Position numbers and translations under genes: made by a program
Part shown: positions 9,103 to 17,389 of the stretch, in pieces
Position numbering within the stretch: the first letter of the stretch is position 1
Layout of the letters: each line of letters starts with the position of its first letter
Notes under the pieces: generated by a model
What the model was told of the DNA's origin: nothing
Seen by the model: only the letters and a program-made list of their open reading frames with translations
Database searches by the model: none
DNA from: a virus
Direction: 5' to 3' (one strand)
IMG/VR virus record: IMGVR_UViG_3300032223_002232
Coordinates: 105,764-169,763 of that record
DNA: 64,000 nucleotides

Positions 9103-11673
9103 ATGGCTTATAGAAATGTATATTATGACCCAAAGAATTCCAATATTCATCTTTGGGCATGGGATGAGAGTGGTGAAAGAACAAAGTTCATAACGAGTTA
9201 TGAGCCATATCTATATATTGAATCCGAAAATGGTACTGATGGTAGATCAATCTTTAATACACCTCTTAAAAAATTAAGTTTTAAGAATAGAAAAGCTCGT
9301 CAGACGTATGTTGATGAAACTCCAATTAAAAGATTGTTCTATAATATTGCGGTAGACCAGCAATTTCTTCTTTCAACGTATAAAGATGAGATTGATAAAC
9401 CAGAATTTGGGTCTCATCCGTTAAAAATATTTTATATTGATATTGAAACTTATGCTACAACGCATTTTTCAACACCAGAAGCTGCTACAGATCCAATTAA
9501 TCTTATAACAGTATACGATTCTTTATCGGAAAGATACTATACATGGGGGTGTAAGAATTACTCCACGATGGAAGAAGATGTAACTTACTTTAAATGTAAA
9601 GATGAAAGAGATTTATTAAAAAGTTTTGTTAAATTTTGGAAGAATGATCCACCAGATATAGTTACTGGATGGAATATTCATGGTTATGACATTCCATATA
9701 TCATGAATCGTCTTCCACAGATATTTGCAGATGACTATAATAAGAAATTATCACCAATTGAAAGTATTTATTTAAGAGAAAAAGCTGCTGTTAATAAACT
9801 AGGTCGTGCAATTGATCGTTGGTCTATTGCTGGCGTTAGTATTATTGACTACATGGAGCTTTATGAGTCTCTTTGTGGTGGTAAGAGGGAGTCTATGTCA
9901 CTTAATTACATATCAGAGTATGAATTAGGTGATTCTAAGATTGCAATTGGTAGCACATCACTATCAACTCTTGCTGATAGAGATTGGACTAAATTTGTTG
10001 ACTATAACATTCAGGACGTAAGACTTCTTATCAAGCTTGAACACAAATTAAAATACTTAAAACTTGTAAGAAACCTTGCATATCGTGGATTTATTCCTTT
10101 TGAAAAGTCTATGGGTAAAGTTGCGATGATTACTGGTGCTGTTGCACACGAAGCATTGAAACAAGATATGATAATTCCAACATTTAACATTCAAAATGTT
10201 AAACAGGAATTTAAAGGCGGCTTTGTTTATGAACCAATTAAAGGTTTATATGAAAATGTCGTAACTTATGATGCAAATAGTTTGTATCCTAATACGATTA
10301 TTACGTTAAATATTTCATCAGAGACTAAAATAGGTAAAGTTATAAATAAAGATGAAGAGTTTACCACTTTAAGATTAACAAATGGTCAGGAAAGAAAATT
10401 AAAGCATAGTGATTTTGATAAAATTATTCAAAGTGAAAAGCTTGCGATAACAAAATCTAATGTTTTATATACACAAAAGTTTAAAGGTATATTTCCAACA
10501 CTAATTGATAGACTTTACAACGAAAGAGTCAAAGCTAAGAATACAATGTTGGATGCAAAGAAGAAGTTAAAGAAAGCAAAAACTCCAGAAGAAATTGAAA
10601 CACTTGAAGAAATTGCAAATGATAACGATACATTATCAAATGTGTATAAAGTTTTCTTGAATTCAGTTTACGGTGCATTCTCTAACATTTATTTTCCATT
10701 GTTTGATATGGATCATGCTGAAAGCGTTACTTTAAGTGGGCAAGCTATTGTTAAAAGAGGACCAGAGATTATTTATGAGTACGCAAAGTCTCAAGGTTTC
10801 AATGGTAAGCTTGAAGATATTTTAATTTATCAAGATACGGATAGTGAATTCTTTTCATTTACTGAAATAATGAAGTTAAGAAATGTTTCTTTTTTAGAAA
10901 ATGGTGAAATTTCCAAAGAAGCATATGATATTATTTCTGAATACGGTGATATTCTCAATAAAGGTATTAATGATTGGGCAAAACAGGAATTTAAATCCAT
11001 AGACCCTAGATATGTCTTTAAACGAGAGAAGATTTGTGATGTTGCTTTATTACAAGCAAAGAAATTCTACATTCTACATATTTTAGATAAAGAAGGTGTT
11101 AAAACTGAAGAGTTTGAGTATAAAGGTATTGCTATTGCACAAGCAACATTCTCAAAAGAAGTTAAAGAACTACTTAAAGACATTGTACATTCATCACTCT
11201 TAGCGAAAAACAGAAGGACAGCTACTCATATCTTCCAAGAAGGTTATGAAAAGTTTTTAAAAATGTCGCCAGAAGAAATTGCTACTAGAAAAAAGATCAA
11301 TAATTATGAGAAGTGGGATAATATGATCGGTGATGATAGTGAATTTGGTAAAGGTACACCAATTCAGGTCAAAAGTGCAATGAATTTTAATGAAGCACTT
11401 GAAAAGTTAAACATTACTGACAAATATCCTGCTCTTAAAAGTGGAACAAAGATGAAATTCTTTTATTGTAAGAAAAACATATATGATTATGAAACTATTG
11501 GGTTTATAGATTACTATCCAAAGGAATTATTAGAAGTAGTTAAGCCAGATTACAGGTTTATGTTTGATAAAAACGTTGTTCCAGTTATTTCAAGAATATT
11601 TCAAGTTATTGGATGGCCTTTACCAGCTGTTGGTTGCGAAGAAGTCACTGATCTGATACAATTATTGTCATGA
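9103..11673 (+). CDS. 43: DNA polymerase, family B (gp43)
   Basis: 856 residues from the ATG chosen here (MAYRNVYYD); a TTG 18 nt upstream is a weaker option. Exonuclease motif I FYIDIETYA lies near residue 113 and a second exonuclease region (TGWNIHGYDIPYI) near 190. Polymerase motif A TYDANSLYPN is near 390, motif B KVFLNSVYGAFSN near 520, and motif C YQDTDSEFF near 576. It replicates the phage genome with the gp45 clamp and gp32. It is slightly shorter than T4 gp43 (898). The stop overlaps the thyX start as ATGA, so the two are coupled. A family B enzyme argues against the PolA-type DpoZ system of aminoadenine phages. Confidence 0.95.
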   Translation: MAYRNVYYDPKNSNIHLWAWDESGERTKFITSYEPYLYIESENGTDGRSIFNTPLKKLSFKNRKARQTYVDETPIKRLFYNIAVDQQFLLSTYKDEIDKPEFGSHPLKIFYIDIETYATTHFSTPEAATDPINLITVYDSLSERYYTWGCKNYSTMEEDVTYFKCKDERDLLKSFVKFWKNDPPDIVTGWNIHGYDIPYIMNRLPQIFADDYNKKLSPIESIYLREKAAVNKLGRAIDRWSIAGVSIIDYMELYESLCGGKRESMSLNYISEYELGDSKIAIGSTSLSTLADRDWTKFVDYNIQDVRLLIKLEHKLKYLKLVRNLAYRGFIPFEKSMGKVAMITGAVAHEALKQDMIIPTFNIQNVKQEFKGGFVYEPIKGLYENVVTYDANSLYPNTIITLNISSETKIGKVINKDEEFTTLRLTNGQERKLKHSDFDKIIQSEKLAITKSNVLYTQKFKGIFPTLIDRLYNERVKAKNTMLDAKKKLKKAKTPEEIETLEEIANDNDTLSNVYKVFLNSVYGAFSNIYFPLFDMDHAESVTLSGQAIVKRGPEIIYEYAKSQGFNGKLEDILIYQDTDSEFFSFTEIMKLRNVSFLENGEISKEAYDIISEYGDILNKGINDWAKQEFKSIDPRYVFKREKICDVALLQAKKFYILHILDKEGVKTEEFEYKGIAIAQATFSKEVKELLKDIVHSSLLAKNRRTATHIFQEGYEKFLKMSPEEIATRKKINNYEKWDNMIGDDSEFGKGTPIQVKSAMNFNEALEKLNITDKYPALKSGTKMKFFYCKKNIYDYETIGFIDYYPKELLEVVKPDYRFMFDKNVVPVISRIFQVIGWPLPAVGCEEVTDLIQLLS

Positions 11674-12176
11674 GTGTAAAATTAATATCAATAACAAAGC
11701 CAGAAATCGAAGGTGTTGATACAGCTGAAGATTTAATATCATATTGTGCAAGGGTTAGCAACCCTTGTCATCGTAGTTTTAGCTTTCAAGAGTTTAGTCA
11801 GAGATATTCAACAGCCACAGAACTTGAAGATATTGAATGGAGAATGCAAGGTAAAACCAATAGACAAGTTGGCGATGAAGTAATTGAATTATCATTAGAA
11901 TTACAAGACAAGATGTTTCAAGCACAACACCTTTCTTTAAAAATATACGATGAATTAATAGGTTTTGGTATTGCTAAAGAGTGTGCGAGAATGGTGCTTC
12001 CTCTTAACACAACGACAACGATTTACATGAATGGAACAATCCGTTCTTGGATACACTATCTTGAAATAAGATGTAAAGATGATACGCAGAAGAAACATAG
12101 GGAGATTGCAAACATGATTCGATCAATATTTACAAAACATTTTCCTACAATTGCAAAAGCGTTACAAGAAAATTAA
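11670..12176 (+). CDS. thyX: Flavin-dependent thymidylate synthase ThyX with an internal deletion
   Basis: ThyX makes dTMP from dUMP using FAD and methylene-tetrahydrofolate. The N-terminus (AEDLISYCARVSNP) and the C-terminal part (HRSFSFQEFSQRYS, GIAKECARMVLPLNTTTTIYMNGTIRSWIHYLEIRC) are clearly ThyX. But the two join directly: in family members such as Thermotoga ThyX about 48 residues separate the A-R-V-S motif from the R-H-R motif, and here only three do. The missing segment includes the helix, the strand and the first Arg of the RHR motif that help bind FAD and dUMP. The protein is 168 residues against the usual 210-250. The join coincides with a perfect DNA hairpin at 11749-11767. Activity is doubtful unless this is an assembly error or another copy exists. 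Confidence 0.85.
   Translation: MSVKLISITKPEIEGVDTAEDLISYCARVSNPCHRSFSFQEFSQRYSTATELEDIEWRMQGKTNRQVGDEVIELSLELQDKMFQAQHLSLKIYDELIGFGIAKECARMVLPLNTTTTIYMNGTIRSWIHYLEIRCKDDTQKKHREIANMIRSIFTKHFPTIAKALQEN
11749..11767 (+). repeat. Perfect hairpin at the thyX deletion point
   Basis: CAAGGGTT, loop AGC, AACCCTTG: an 8-bp perfect stem with a 3-nt loop inside the coding sequence, lying exactly where about 45 ThyX residues are missing. Confidence 0.8.
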
Positions 12177-12200
12177 TATTTTTTAAATTAATACTTGATA

Positions 12201-12230
12201 TTACATTAAATTCTGTTAAATTTATATAGT
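12201..12230 (+). promoter_or_regulatory. Possible sigma-70-type promoter abutting a start codon
   Basis: TTACAT, 18 nt, TATAGT, with the -10 box directly against the ATG at 12231. An overlapping TTGATA at 12195-12200 could serve as an alternative -35. The spacing is not ideal in either case. Confidence 0.35.
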
Positions 12231-12623
12231 ATGACAACTGAAAACACAACAAAAACCCTCGTAGTAATCTTAGACACCATTGGTAGGACTGTACTCGGTG
12301 AGGCAGTAGATTCCCCAAAAGGAAACTTCTCCATCAAGAACCCTGTCATCCTTCATATTGTTCCAGCAGACAATAATGGAAAGATGTCAGTCCAACTTCT
12401 TCCTCTCTTTTTCAGAGAGTTCTTAGCAGACAAATCTGGTGATGTCACATTTACATATGATGCATCTCGTGTAACCAAGACTGATATCGACGCTCTTGAT
12501 TTCCGTCTCCAAGCACAATATGCTCAGATGTTCAATCCACAGAATAGCTTTGTTGCTGATCCATCACAGGCAGCACCAGCAAGTGATTCTGTAGTTAAGC
12601 TTTTTGACGAGGAAGCAAAGTAA
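12231..12623 (+). CDS. Conserved phage protein of unknown function, likely highly expressed
   Basis: 130 residues; I do not recognise a characterised family. The sequence (TLVVILDTIGRTVLGEAV, LHIVPADNNGKMSVQLLPLFFREFL) suggests a small beta-rich domain followed by a Pro/Ala-rich tail ending in acidic residues. It uses more C-ending codons than its neighbours, as does gp32, which suggests strong expression. A TATAGT hexamer abuts the ATG, and the gene is followed by the best terminator in the + strand replication region, so it is probably transcribed on its own. The site between gp43/thyX and uvsX suggests a DNA-metabolism or regulatory role, but that is only context. Confidence 0.7.
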   Translation: MTTENTTKTLVVILDTIGRTVLGEAVDSPKGNFSIKNPVILHIVPADNNGKMSVQLLPLFFREFLADKSGDVTFTYDASRVTKTDIDALDFRLQAQYAQMFNPQNSFVADPSQAAPASDSVVKLFDEEAK

Positions 12624-12653
12624 AAAGTACAGATCGGAACTGTATTCATTAAG

Positions 12654-12684
12654 AAACCCCAGAGGGCTTGACTCTCTGGGGTTT
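12654..12684 (+). terminator. Rho-independent terminator before uvsX
   Basis: An 11-bp stem (AAACCCCAGAG / CTCTGGGGTTT) with a 9-nt loop and a following T run. The stem is G+C-rich in an AT-rich genome. The loop and right arm overlap the -35 box of the uvsX promoter. Confidence 0.85.
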
Positions 12685-12695
12685 TCTGTTATTAT
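12668..12695 (+). promoter_or_regulatory. Sigma-70-type promoter for uvsX, overlapping the terminator
   Basis: TTGACT (in the terminator loop), a 16-nt spacer made of the terminator's right arm, and TATTAT. The -10 box ends 7 nt before the ATG at 12703, giving a predicted leaderless uvsX mRNA. Confidence 0.6.
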
Positions 12696-12702
12696 ATTAT
12701 AT

Positions 12703-13806
12703 ATGGCTAAAAAGAAAAACGAAGAAATAGAAGAACCAAAGGTTGGAAACATCAAAGATGCATTTGATATTTTATCAGACTTAAATCCAGAAGCTGCATT
12801 TCTTGATGATGGTAGCTTATCAAGTGTAAATGAGTGGATTGATACAGGATCTCTTGCATTAAATGCAATTATTTCAGGATCTTTATATGGTGGAGTTCCA
12901 ATGGGTAGACTTACAGGTTTTATTGGACCTGAATCTTGTGGAAAAACCTTAATGTGTAACAAAGTTATGGCTAATGCACAAAAGAAAAATATGCATATTG
13001 CATATTTTGATACCGAAGGTGCATTAGATGAAAATACAGCTAAAAGACTTGGCTGTGATACATCAAAAATTAAACATGTACCAAGTGAAGTTACAGAAAA
13101 TTGCAGAAATCAAATTGTAAAGTTTCTTGATACGGTTATTGAGAAAGGTTTACAAGGTAAAGTTCTTCTTGTAATTGATTCTCTTGGTAATTTAATCACC
13201 GCACAGGAAAAAAGGAAGATTGAAGAAGGTTCTGATACACCAGATATGGGTAATCGTGCAAAAGCACTTAAATCTATGATGAGAGCAATCACACATTCAG
13301 CCGCAAAAGCTAATTGTCCTGTTGTTTTTACAAATCATATCTATGATGATCCATCACAACTTCATCCAAGTGCCATTAAAAAGCAAGCTGGTGGATCTGG
13401 ACCTCTTTATATGGCATCTGTTATTGTTCAGATGGCAAAGAAAGCCGAAAGATCAGAGGATAGTAAGAACAAAGACTCAAATACTGAGACAACTCTATTA
13501 TCAAAGGGTATTAATGGGTTAACATTAAGAGCCTTGACAACTAAAAATCGTTTTGTTACTCCATTTTTAGAGATAGAGATGTACTTGAATTTTAGAACAG
13601 GTCTTAATAAGTACTCAGGACTACTTGAAATGGCAGAAGGATACGGTGTCATTGAAAAGCAAGGTCATAGATATGCATTTAATGGTGAAACTCTTGGATT
13701 CTTTAAAGATTGGAAAGATGATGAAGCAGTTTGGGAAAGAATTCTTCCAGTTCTTGAGCAAAAACTTCAAGAAGGACTCTCATTTAAAAACGAAGGACAA
13801 CAATAA
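12703..13806 (+). CDS. uvsX: RecA-like recombinase UvsX
   Basis: 367 residues. UvsX forms filaments on single-stranded DNA and drives strand exchange and recombination-dependent replication. Walker A GPESCGKT is at about residues 75-82, the Walker B strand KVLLVIDSLGNL near 155, and the DNA-binding loop region QAGGSGPLYMASVIVQM near 228. The ATG at 12703 (MAKKKNEE) was chosen because it follows the promoter and terminator; in-frame ATG or other starts further upstream would sit in the terminator. It precedes a short unknown gene and helicase gp41, a normal grouping for T4-like replication genes. Confidence 0.93.
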   Translation: MAKKKNEEIEEPKVGNIKDAFDILSDLNPEAAFLDDGSLSSVNEWIDTGSLALNAIISGSLYGGVPMGRLTGFIGPESCGKTLMCNKVMANAQKKNMHIAYFDTEGALDENTAKRLGCDTSKIKHVPSEVTENCRNQIVKFLDTVIEKGLQGKVLLVIDSLGNLITAQEKRKIEEGSDTPDMGNRAKALKSMMRAITHSAAKANCPVVFTNHIYDDPSQLHPSAIKKQAGGSGPLYMASVIVQMAKKAERSEDSKNKDSNTETTLLSKGINGLTLRALTTKNRFVTPFLEIEMYLNFRTGLNKYSGLLEMAEGYGVIEKQGHRYAFNGETLGFFKDWKDDEAVWERILPVLEQKLQEGLSFKNEGQQ

Positions 13807-13813
13807 TAATAAT

Positions 13814-14068
13814 ATGATAACAACAAAAGAAATAATAAGTGGAACAGAAGAAGAATTACTTGCACATTTCAAGAAAAAGTATAATTTAGTTGAATCTACA
13901 AGTAATACATTACCAGCATTATCAACAATATTACCTGATAATGGTATAAAAGCTGAATTACCAACCGTTACTACTCCGCAACCAGCAGTTCAACCTGCTG
14001 TAGTTGGTAATAAAGTTACAAAAGGATTTTCTGGACTGTTTGATGGTACAAGTTGGGGTAACAAATGA
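13814..14068 (+). CDS. Small unidentified protein between uvsX and helicase
   Basis: 84 residues starting MITTKEIISGTEEELLAHFKKKYNLVE, a short helical N-terminal domain, then a Thr/Pro-rich linker and a conserved-looking tail KGFSGLFDGTSWGNK that could be a partner-binding peptide. It starts 8 nt after the uvsX stop and is probably co-transcribed with it. No function can be assigned; a recombination or helicase accessory role would fit the position only. Confidence 0.6.
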   Translation: MITTKEIISGTEEELLAHFKKKYNLVESTSNTLPALSTILPDNGIKAELPTVTTPQPAVQPAVVGNKVTKGFSGLFDGTSWGNK

Positions 14069-14076
14069 TTATTAGA

Positions 14077-14105
14077 TTGCATTCTCATAGGATGCAGTCT
14101 ATAAT
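14077..14105 (+). promoter_or_regulatory. Sigma-70-type promoter for the helicase gene
   Basis: TTGCAT, a 17-nt spacer and a consensus TATAAT; the -10 box ends 6 nt before the ATG at 14112. A dyad (AGATTGCAT at 14074-14082 and ATGCAGTCT at 14092-14100, one G-T pair) overlaps the -35 and spacer and might be an operator. Confidence 0.75.
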
Positions 14106-14111
14106 TTTTAT

Positions 14112-15506
14112 ATGGTAGATAAAACTTTGCACCTAGACTTTGATTATTTTGAGAAAATCATTATATTCAATGCTCTAATGGATCAACTGTATCTTGAAAC
14201 GATATTGGAACATACAAATCCAATGTTTTTTCGTGATAAGAACATTCAAACAGTATTTAAAGTCCTAAAAGACTTTTATATTGAGAATAAAATTGTTCCA
14301 AACATAACAGAGCTTAAAGCACATCTTAATGATGAGCAAAAAACAGCTTTAAAGGAAGTTTTTATTGGTTTCAATAATATTGATAAGAATTATAATAAAG
14401 AACTACTTATAAAAAATACAGAAAGGTTCCTCAGAGAGAAATCTGTGTTATTAACTGTTGTAGATACATCAATTGATGTTAATTCTGGTAAGATTGATAG
14501 TCAAAAGATCCTTAAAACCTTTGAAAAGGCTTGCGGTATATCATTAACTGATAATATTGGGTTAGATTACCTTGAAGATATTGATAAACATTGTGCGGAT
14601 CTTAGTGAAGTATTCAAAACCATATCAACTGGATGGAAATGGTTGGATAACCATCTTGGTGGTGGCTTTATGGCTGAAGGAAGAGCATTATATGTATTCT
14701 TTGGACAAACAAATGTAGGTAAATCAATCTTTCTTGGTAACATAGCAACTAATATTCTTAATCAAGATAAGACCGTGGTACTAATTTCACTTGAAATGCC
14801 CGAACAAGTATATGCAAAACGTATTTCAGCACAACTTTCTCGCATTCCAATCAATGATTTGAAGCTTCAAGTTGATCCTTTGCGTAATTTTGTTAATCAA
14901 TACAAGATTAGGAATAGTAAATCAAAGTTAATTATTAAAGAGTTTCCACCAAAGGGTGTTAGTGTTCTTAATATTAAGAGCTATATTAACAAATTGATAA
15001 GCAAAGGCATTAAACCAGATACAATTATCATTGATTATATCAACTTGATTGCTCCAGCCGTTGCAAATCAGGGTTCATATGAGTCAATTAAGGGCATTAC
15101 TGAAGGTATTAGAGCATTATCTTATGAATTTAGCTGTCCTGTGATATCCGCAACACAAGCAAATAGGGCTGCTGTTAATGAACCACAACCAGACATGGGT
15201 AAAACCAGCGAATCTCTTGGTCTTTCAATGACAGTTGATGCTCAATTCTCAATTTGGACTCAAGAAGGTGATTCTGATCTCGGAATTATTCATATGGGTA
15301 TCGTAAAGAATCGTTTTGGTGGAAGAGAGGTTTATACTCATCTTAATATTGATTATGAGACCCTTTCGCTTACTGAACCAAGTGATGTTGTAGCTGAATT
15401 CTCAGTAAAGGGTAATGTACCCAAGCTTTCAGCTGATATTGAAGCAACTACAATGGAATCAAGTATACTTGATACATTGAATATGATTGATAACATTGCA
15501 TCATAA
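14112..15506 (+). CDS. 41: Replicative DNA helicase, DnaB-like gp41
   Basis: 464 residues. It is the hexameric 5'-3' helicase that unwinds DNA at the fork and works with the primase. An N-terminal helical domain (to about residue 170) leads to the RecA-like core: ISTGWKWLDNHLGGGF, Walker A FGQTNVGKS near residue 196, the strand VVLISLEMPEQVYAKR, Walker B DTIIIDYINLI near 303, and ISATQANRAA (motif H3). The length fits gp41 (475). The predicted mRNA starts at or near the ATG, with no Shine-Dalgarno sequence. The stop codon overlaps the start of the next gene (TAATG). Confidence 0.93.
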   Translation: MVDKTLHLDFDYFEKIIIFNALMDQLYLETILEHTNPMFFRDKNIQTVFKVLKDFYIENKIVPNITELKAHLNDEQKTALKEVFIGFNNIDKNYNKELLIKNTERFLREKSVLLTVVDTSIDVNSGKIDSQKILKTFEKACGISLTDNIGLDYLEDIDKHCADLSEVFKTISTGWKWLDNHLGGGFMAEGRALYVFFGQTNVGKSIFLGNIATNILNQDKTVVLISLEMPEQVYAKRISAQLSRIPINDLKLQVDPLRNFVNQYKIRNSKSKLIIKEFPPKGVSVLNIKSYINKLISKGIKPDTIIIDYINLIAPAVANQGSYESIKGITEGIRALSYEFSCPVISATQANRAAVNEPQPDMGKTSESLGLSMTVDAQFSIWTQEGDSDLGIIHMGIVKNRFGGREVYTHLNIDYETLSLTEPSDVVAEFSVKGNVPKLSADIEATTMESSILDTLNMIDNIAS

Positions 15507-16426
15507 TGAATATTCAACAAATCGCTCATCATTTGACTTCAAATAAGTCATTTCAAGTCTTTACACATAAAGATTTGGATGGTGCTGTTAGTTTTCTTAC
15601 ATTATTGTGGTCAAACCCTACAGCAACTATTACATATCGTGAAATTACCAACATGCAAATGGGTGTTATGGATGAATATGTCAAAAAAACATGTAATCCA
15701 CCATCAATTGTTGTTATGGATATGTCTTTAAGGAAACAATTTATTGAAATGCTTGATTATGATTATGTTTATTTTATAGATCATCATAAAGGATCTGAAA
15801 ATTATGTAAAATCGTTCAAACAAGCTAATATTGTATACAAAGAAACTACATCTAATGCATTATTAACAAGAAAGCTGTTAAAAGAATTCTCGCCAGACTT
15901 AACAGATGCTCAAAAAAAGTTAATTCTTCTTGCTGATGATTTTGATTCTAATAAACTTCAACATAAAGAGTCTTATGATTTAAATATTTTATTCTGGACT
16001 CAATTTAAAAATGATTTTTGTTATTTTATTAATTATTATAAAGATGGATTTAAGCCTTTTAGTGAAAAACAAAAAGAAATCATCACTCATGCTAAACAAG
16101 ATGCAAAAGAATTGTTTAAAAATACAAAATGTTTTACTGGTGAGATGATAATTGAAGGATTTCCTCAAAAAGTAATTGCAGCTACAACAGATACATATAA
16201 TAATATTGTAATTGATATGTTAATGAGTAAATATCAGCCAGATATACTCCTGTATATTAATACAAAAAGTGAAAAGGTTAGTATGAGGCAAAAAGAAAGA
16301 CCAAACCCAATTAATCTTTCGGCTTTTGCTGAAAAATATTGCGATGGTAGTGGTCATATGAACGCTGCTGGCGGTAGAATCACGCTTCTTTTCATGGAGT
16401 TAACTAAAAAACTACAACCTCTATGA
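15506..16426 (+). CDS. DHH/DHHA1-family phosphoesterase (RecJ/NrnA-like nuclease)
   Basis: 306 residues. The motifs of DHH phosphoesterases occur in order: FTHKDLDGAVSF (D-x-D motif I) near residue 20, VVMDMSL (motif II), FIDHHKGS (motif III, the DHH signature) near 91, LADDFD (motif IV), and the DHHA1 substrate motif DGSGHMNAAGGRI near the C-terminus. Such enzymes are metal-dependent 5'-3' exonucleases or nanoRNases. In T4 the corresponding place, upstream of genes 33-59-32, holds RNase H, so this protein may remove primers or degrade short RNA; that is an inference from position. It overlaps its neighbours by 1 and 4 nt. Confidence 0.85.
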   Translation: MNIQQIAHHLTSNKSFQVFTHKDLDGAVSFLTLLWSNPTATITYREITNMQMGVMDEYVKKTCNPPSIVVMDMSLRKQFIEMLDYDYVYFIDHHKGSENYVKSFKQANIVYKETTSNALLTRKLLKEFSPDLTDAQKKLILLADDFDSNKLQHKESYDLNILFWTQFKNDFCYFINYYKDGFKPFSEKQKEIITHAKQDAKELFKNTKCFTGEMIIEGFPQKVIAATTDTYNNIVIDMLMSKYQPDILLYINTKSEKVSMRQKERPNPINLSAFAEKYCDGSGHMNAAGGRITLLFMELTKKLQPL

Positions 16427-16716
16427 TTATTACATCCTCACAGCAATTAGAAGACGTTTCAAACCCATCAAATGCTTTAAATATTGAAGAATTTGAGCAA
16501 ATTACAATGAAATTTGGTGCTTTTGTTTGTATTTGCAAAGGTAAAAAAATGAATTACCTTAATTTTCTTAAATTTTTAGTTGATGATAAGCGTACACAAA
16601 AAATTTATTTTACACTTTTAGGTGAATTTGATTTACAAAGCATAATAAAAGCGTATCTTGGTTCTACGCCAAATGTCTATAAGAAGATATTTCGTTCAAA
16701 AAATAAAACCAAATAA
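16423..16716 (+). CDS. Small protein in the gp33 position (late-transcription factor candidate)
   Basis: 97 residues; no family is recognised from the sequence. It begins MIITSSQQLEDVSNPSNALNIEEFEQITMKFG, has a central hydrophobic strand GAFVCICKGKKM and a very basic C-terminus. It overlaps the genes before and after by 4 and 1 nt. In T4 gene 33, encoding the 112-residue coactivator linking RNA polymerase to the clamp, lies just before 59 and 32, so the site and size suggest a gp33 counterpart. The link rests on gene order alone. Confidence 0.55.
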   Translation: MIITSSQQLEDVSNPSNALNIEEFEQITMKFGAFVCICKGKKMNYLNFLKFLVDDKRTQKIYFTLLGEFDLQSIIKAYLGSTPNVYKKIFRSKNKTK

Positions 16717-17366
16717 TGAACATTACCAATTTTGAGAAAAGAATTTATAATTGTTATCTCAAAAATTTTAGAAAAGGTCAGCCATACAAAGCAAGACAAG
16801 ATTTTTCTAATTTAGAAGCAAATGTTGCCGCATATTTGCAGAAAATTTCTTATTTCTTAAGCAAATATAATCATATTGATTGTGAAGAATACTTTGATGC
16901 ATTTAATTCGTTGCATCCAGATGATAAATACCCACCATTGAATTACTTTTTCTCAAGAGCAGCTTTAAAAACTTATTCTTTATATAAAAAGCAACAAGAA
17001 GATCGTAATCCCGAAAAGCAATTTGATAAAATTAAAGATGGATTAAGGTTTATTGGTATATATTGCATCAATAACAATATACCATTGAACAAATATTTAT
17101 ATTTTAAAGTGGGATATAGTTATGCTTGGCTAAATCACTATAGAGAACATCGGATAAACCCATATTGTTTATTTGAATTGGGTGACATCTTTGGTATTCT
17201 AAGTGAAATTCCAAAGGATGAACTATATCTTTTTGCAACAAACTTGTATGAAAACCTTATAGCCTTTAAAGATAGGTATGAAAAATCTAAAAACACCAAA
17301 GAATTTGTCAAAACAGTTACACAAAAAGTAAAATTTTTTGTTGAAAAAGAGTTGACGAAACATTAA
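16716..17366 (+). CDS. Candidate helicase loader (gp59 position and size)
   Basis: 216 residues, mainly helical, with many aromatic and basic residues (ISYFLSKYNHIDCEEYFDAF, YFFSRAALKTYSLYKK, LYFKVGYSYAWLNHYREHR). T4 gp59, which loads gp41 onto gp32-coated DNA, has 217 residues, a two-domain helical fold, and is encoded directly before gene 32 as here. I cannot see residue-level similarity strong enough to prove homology. It overlaps the preceding gene by 1 nt and precedes the gp32 promoter. Confidence 0.55.
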   Translation: MNITNFEKRIYNCYLKNFRKGQPYKARQDFSNLEANVAAYLQKISYFLSKYNHIDCEEYFDAFNSLHPDDKYPPLNYFFSRAALKTYSLYKKQQEDRNPEKQFDKIKDGLRFIGIYCINNNIPLNKYLYFKVGYSYAWLNHYREHRINPYCLFELGDIFGILSEIPKDELYLFATNLYENLIAFKDRYEKSKNTKEFVKTVTQKVKFFVEKELTKH

Positions 17367-17379
17367 AACATGATAATAT
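17352..17379 (+). promoter_or_regulatory. Sigma-70-type promoter for gp32
   Basis: TTGACG, 16 nt, TAATAT, located across the end of the upstream gene. TATTAT at 17377-17382 (19-nt spacer) is an alternative -10 that would end 7 nt before the ATG at 17390. Confidence 0.55.
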
Positions 17380-17389
17380 TATTAGCATT

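Noticed and set aside
14074-14100. Hairpin before the helicase gene as a terminator
   Set aside because: The dyad overlaps a consensus TTGCAT-17-TATAAT promoter correctly spaced from the ATG, and there is no proper T run after the stem; it fits better as part of the promoter.
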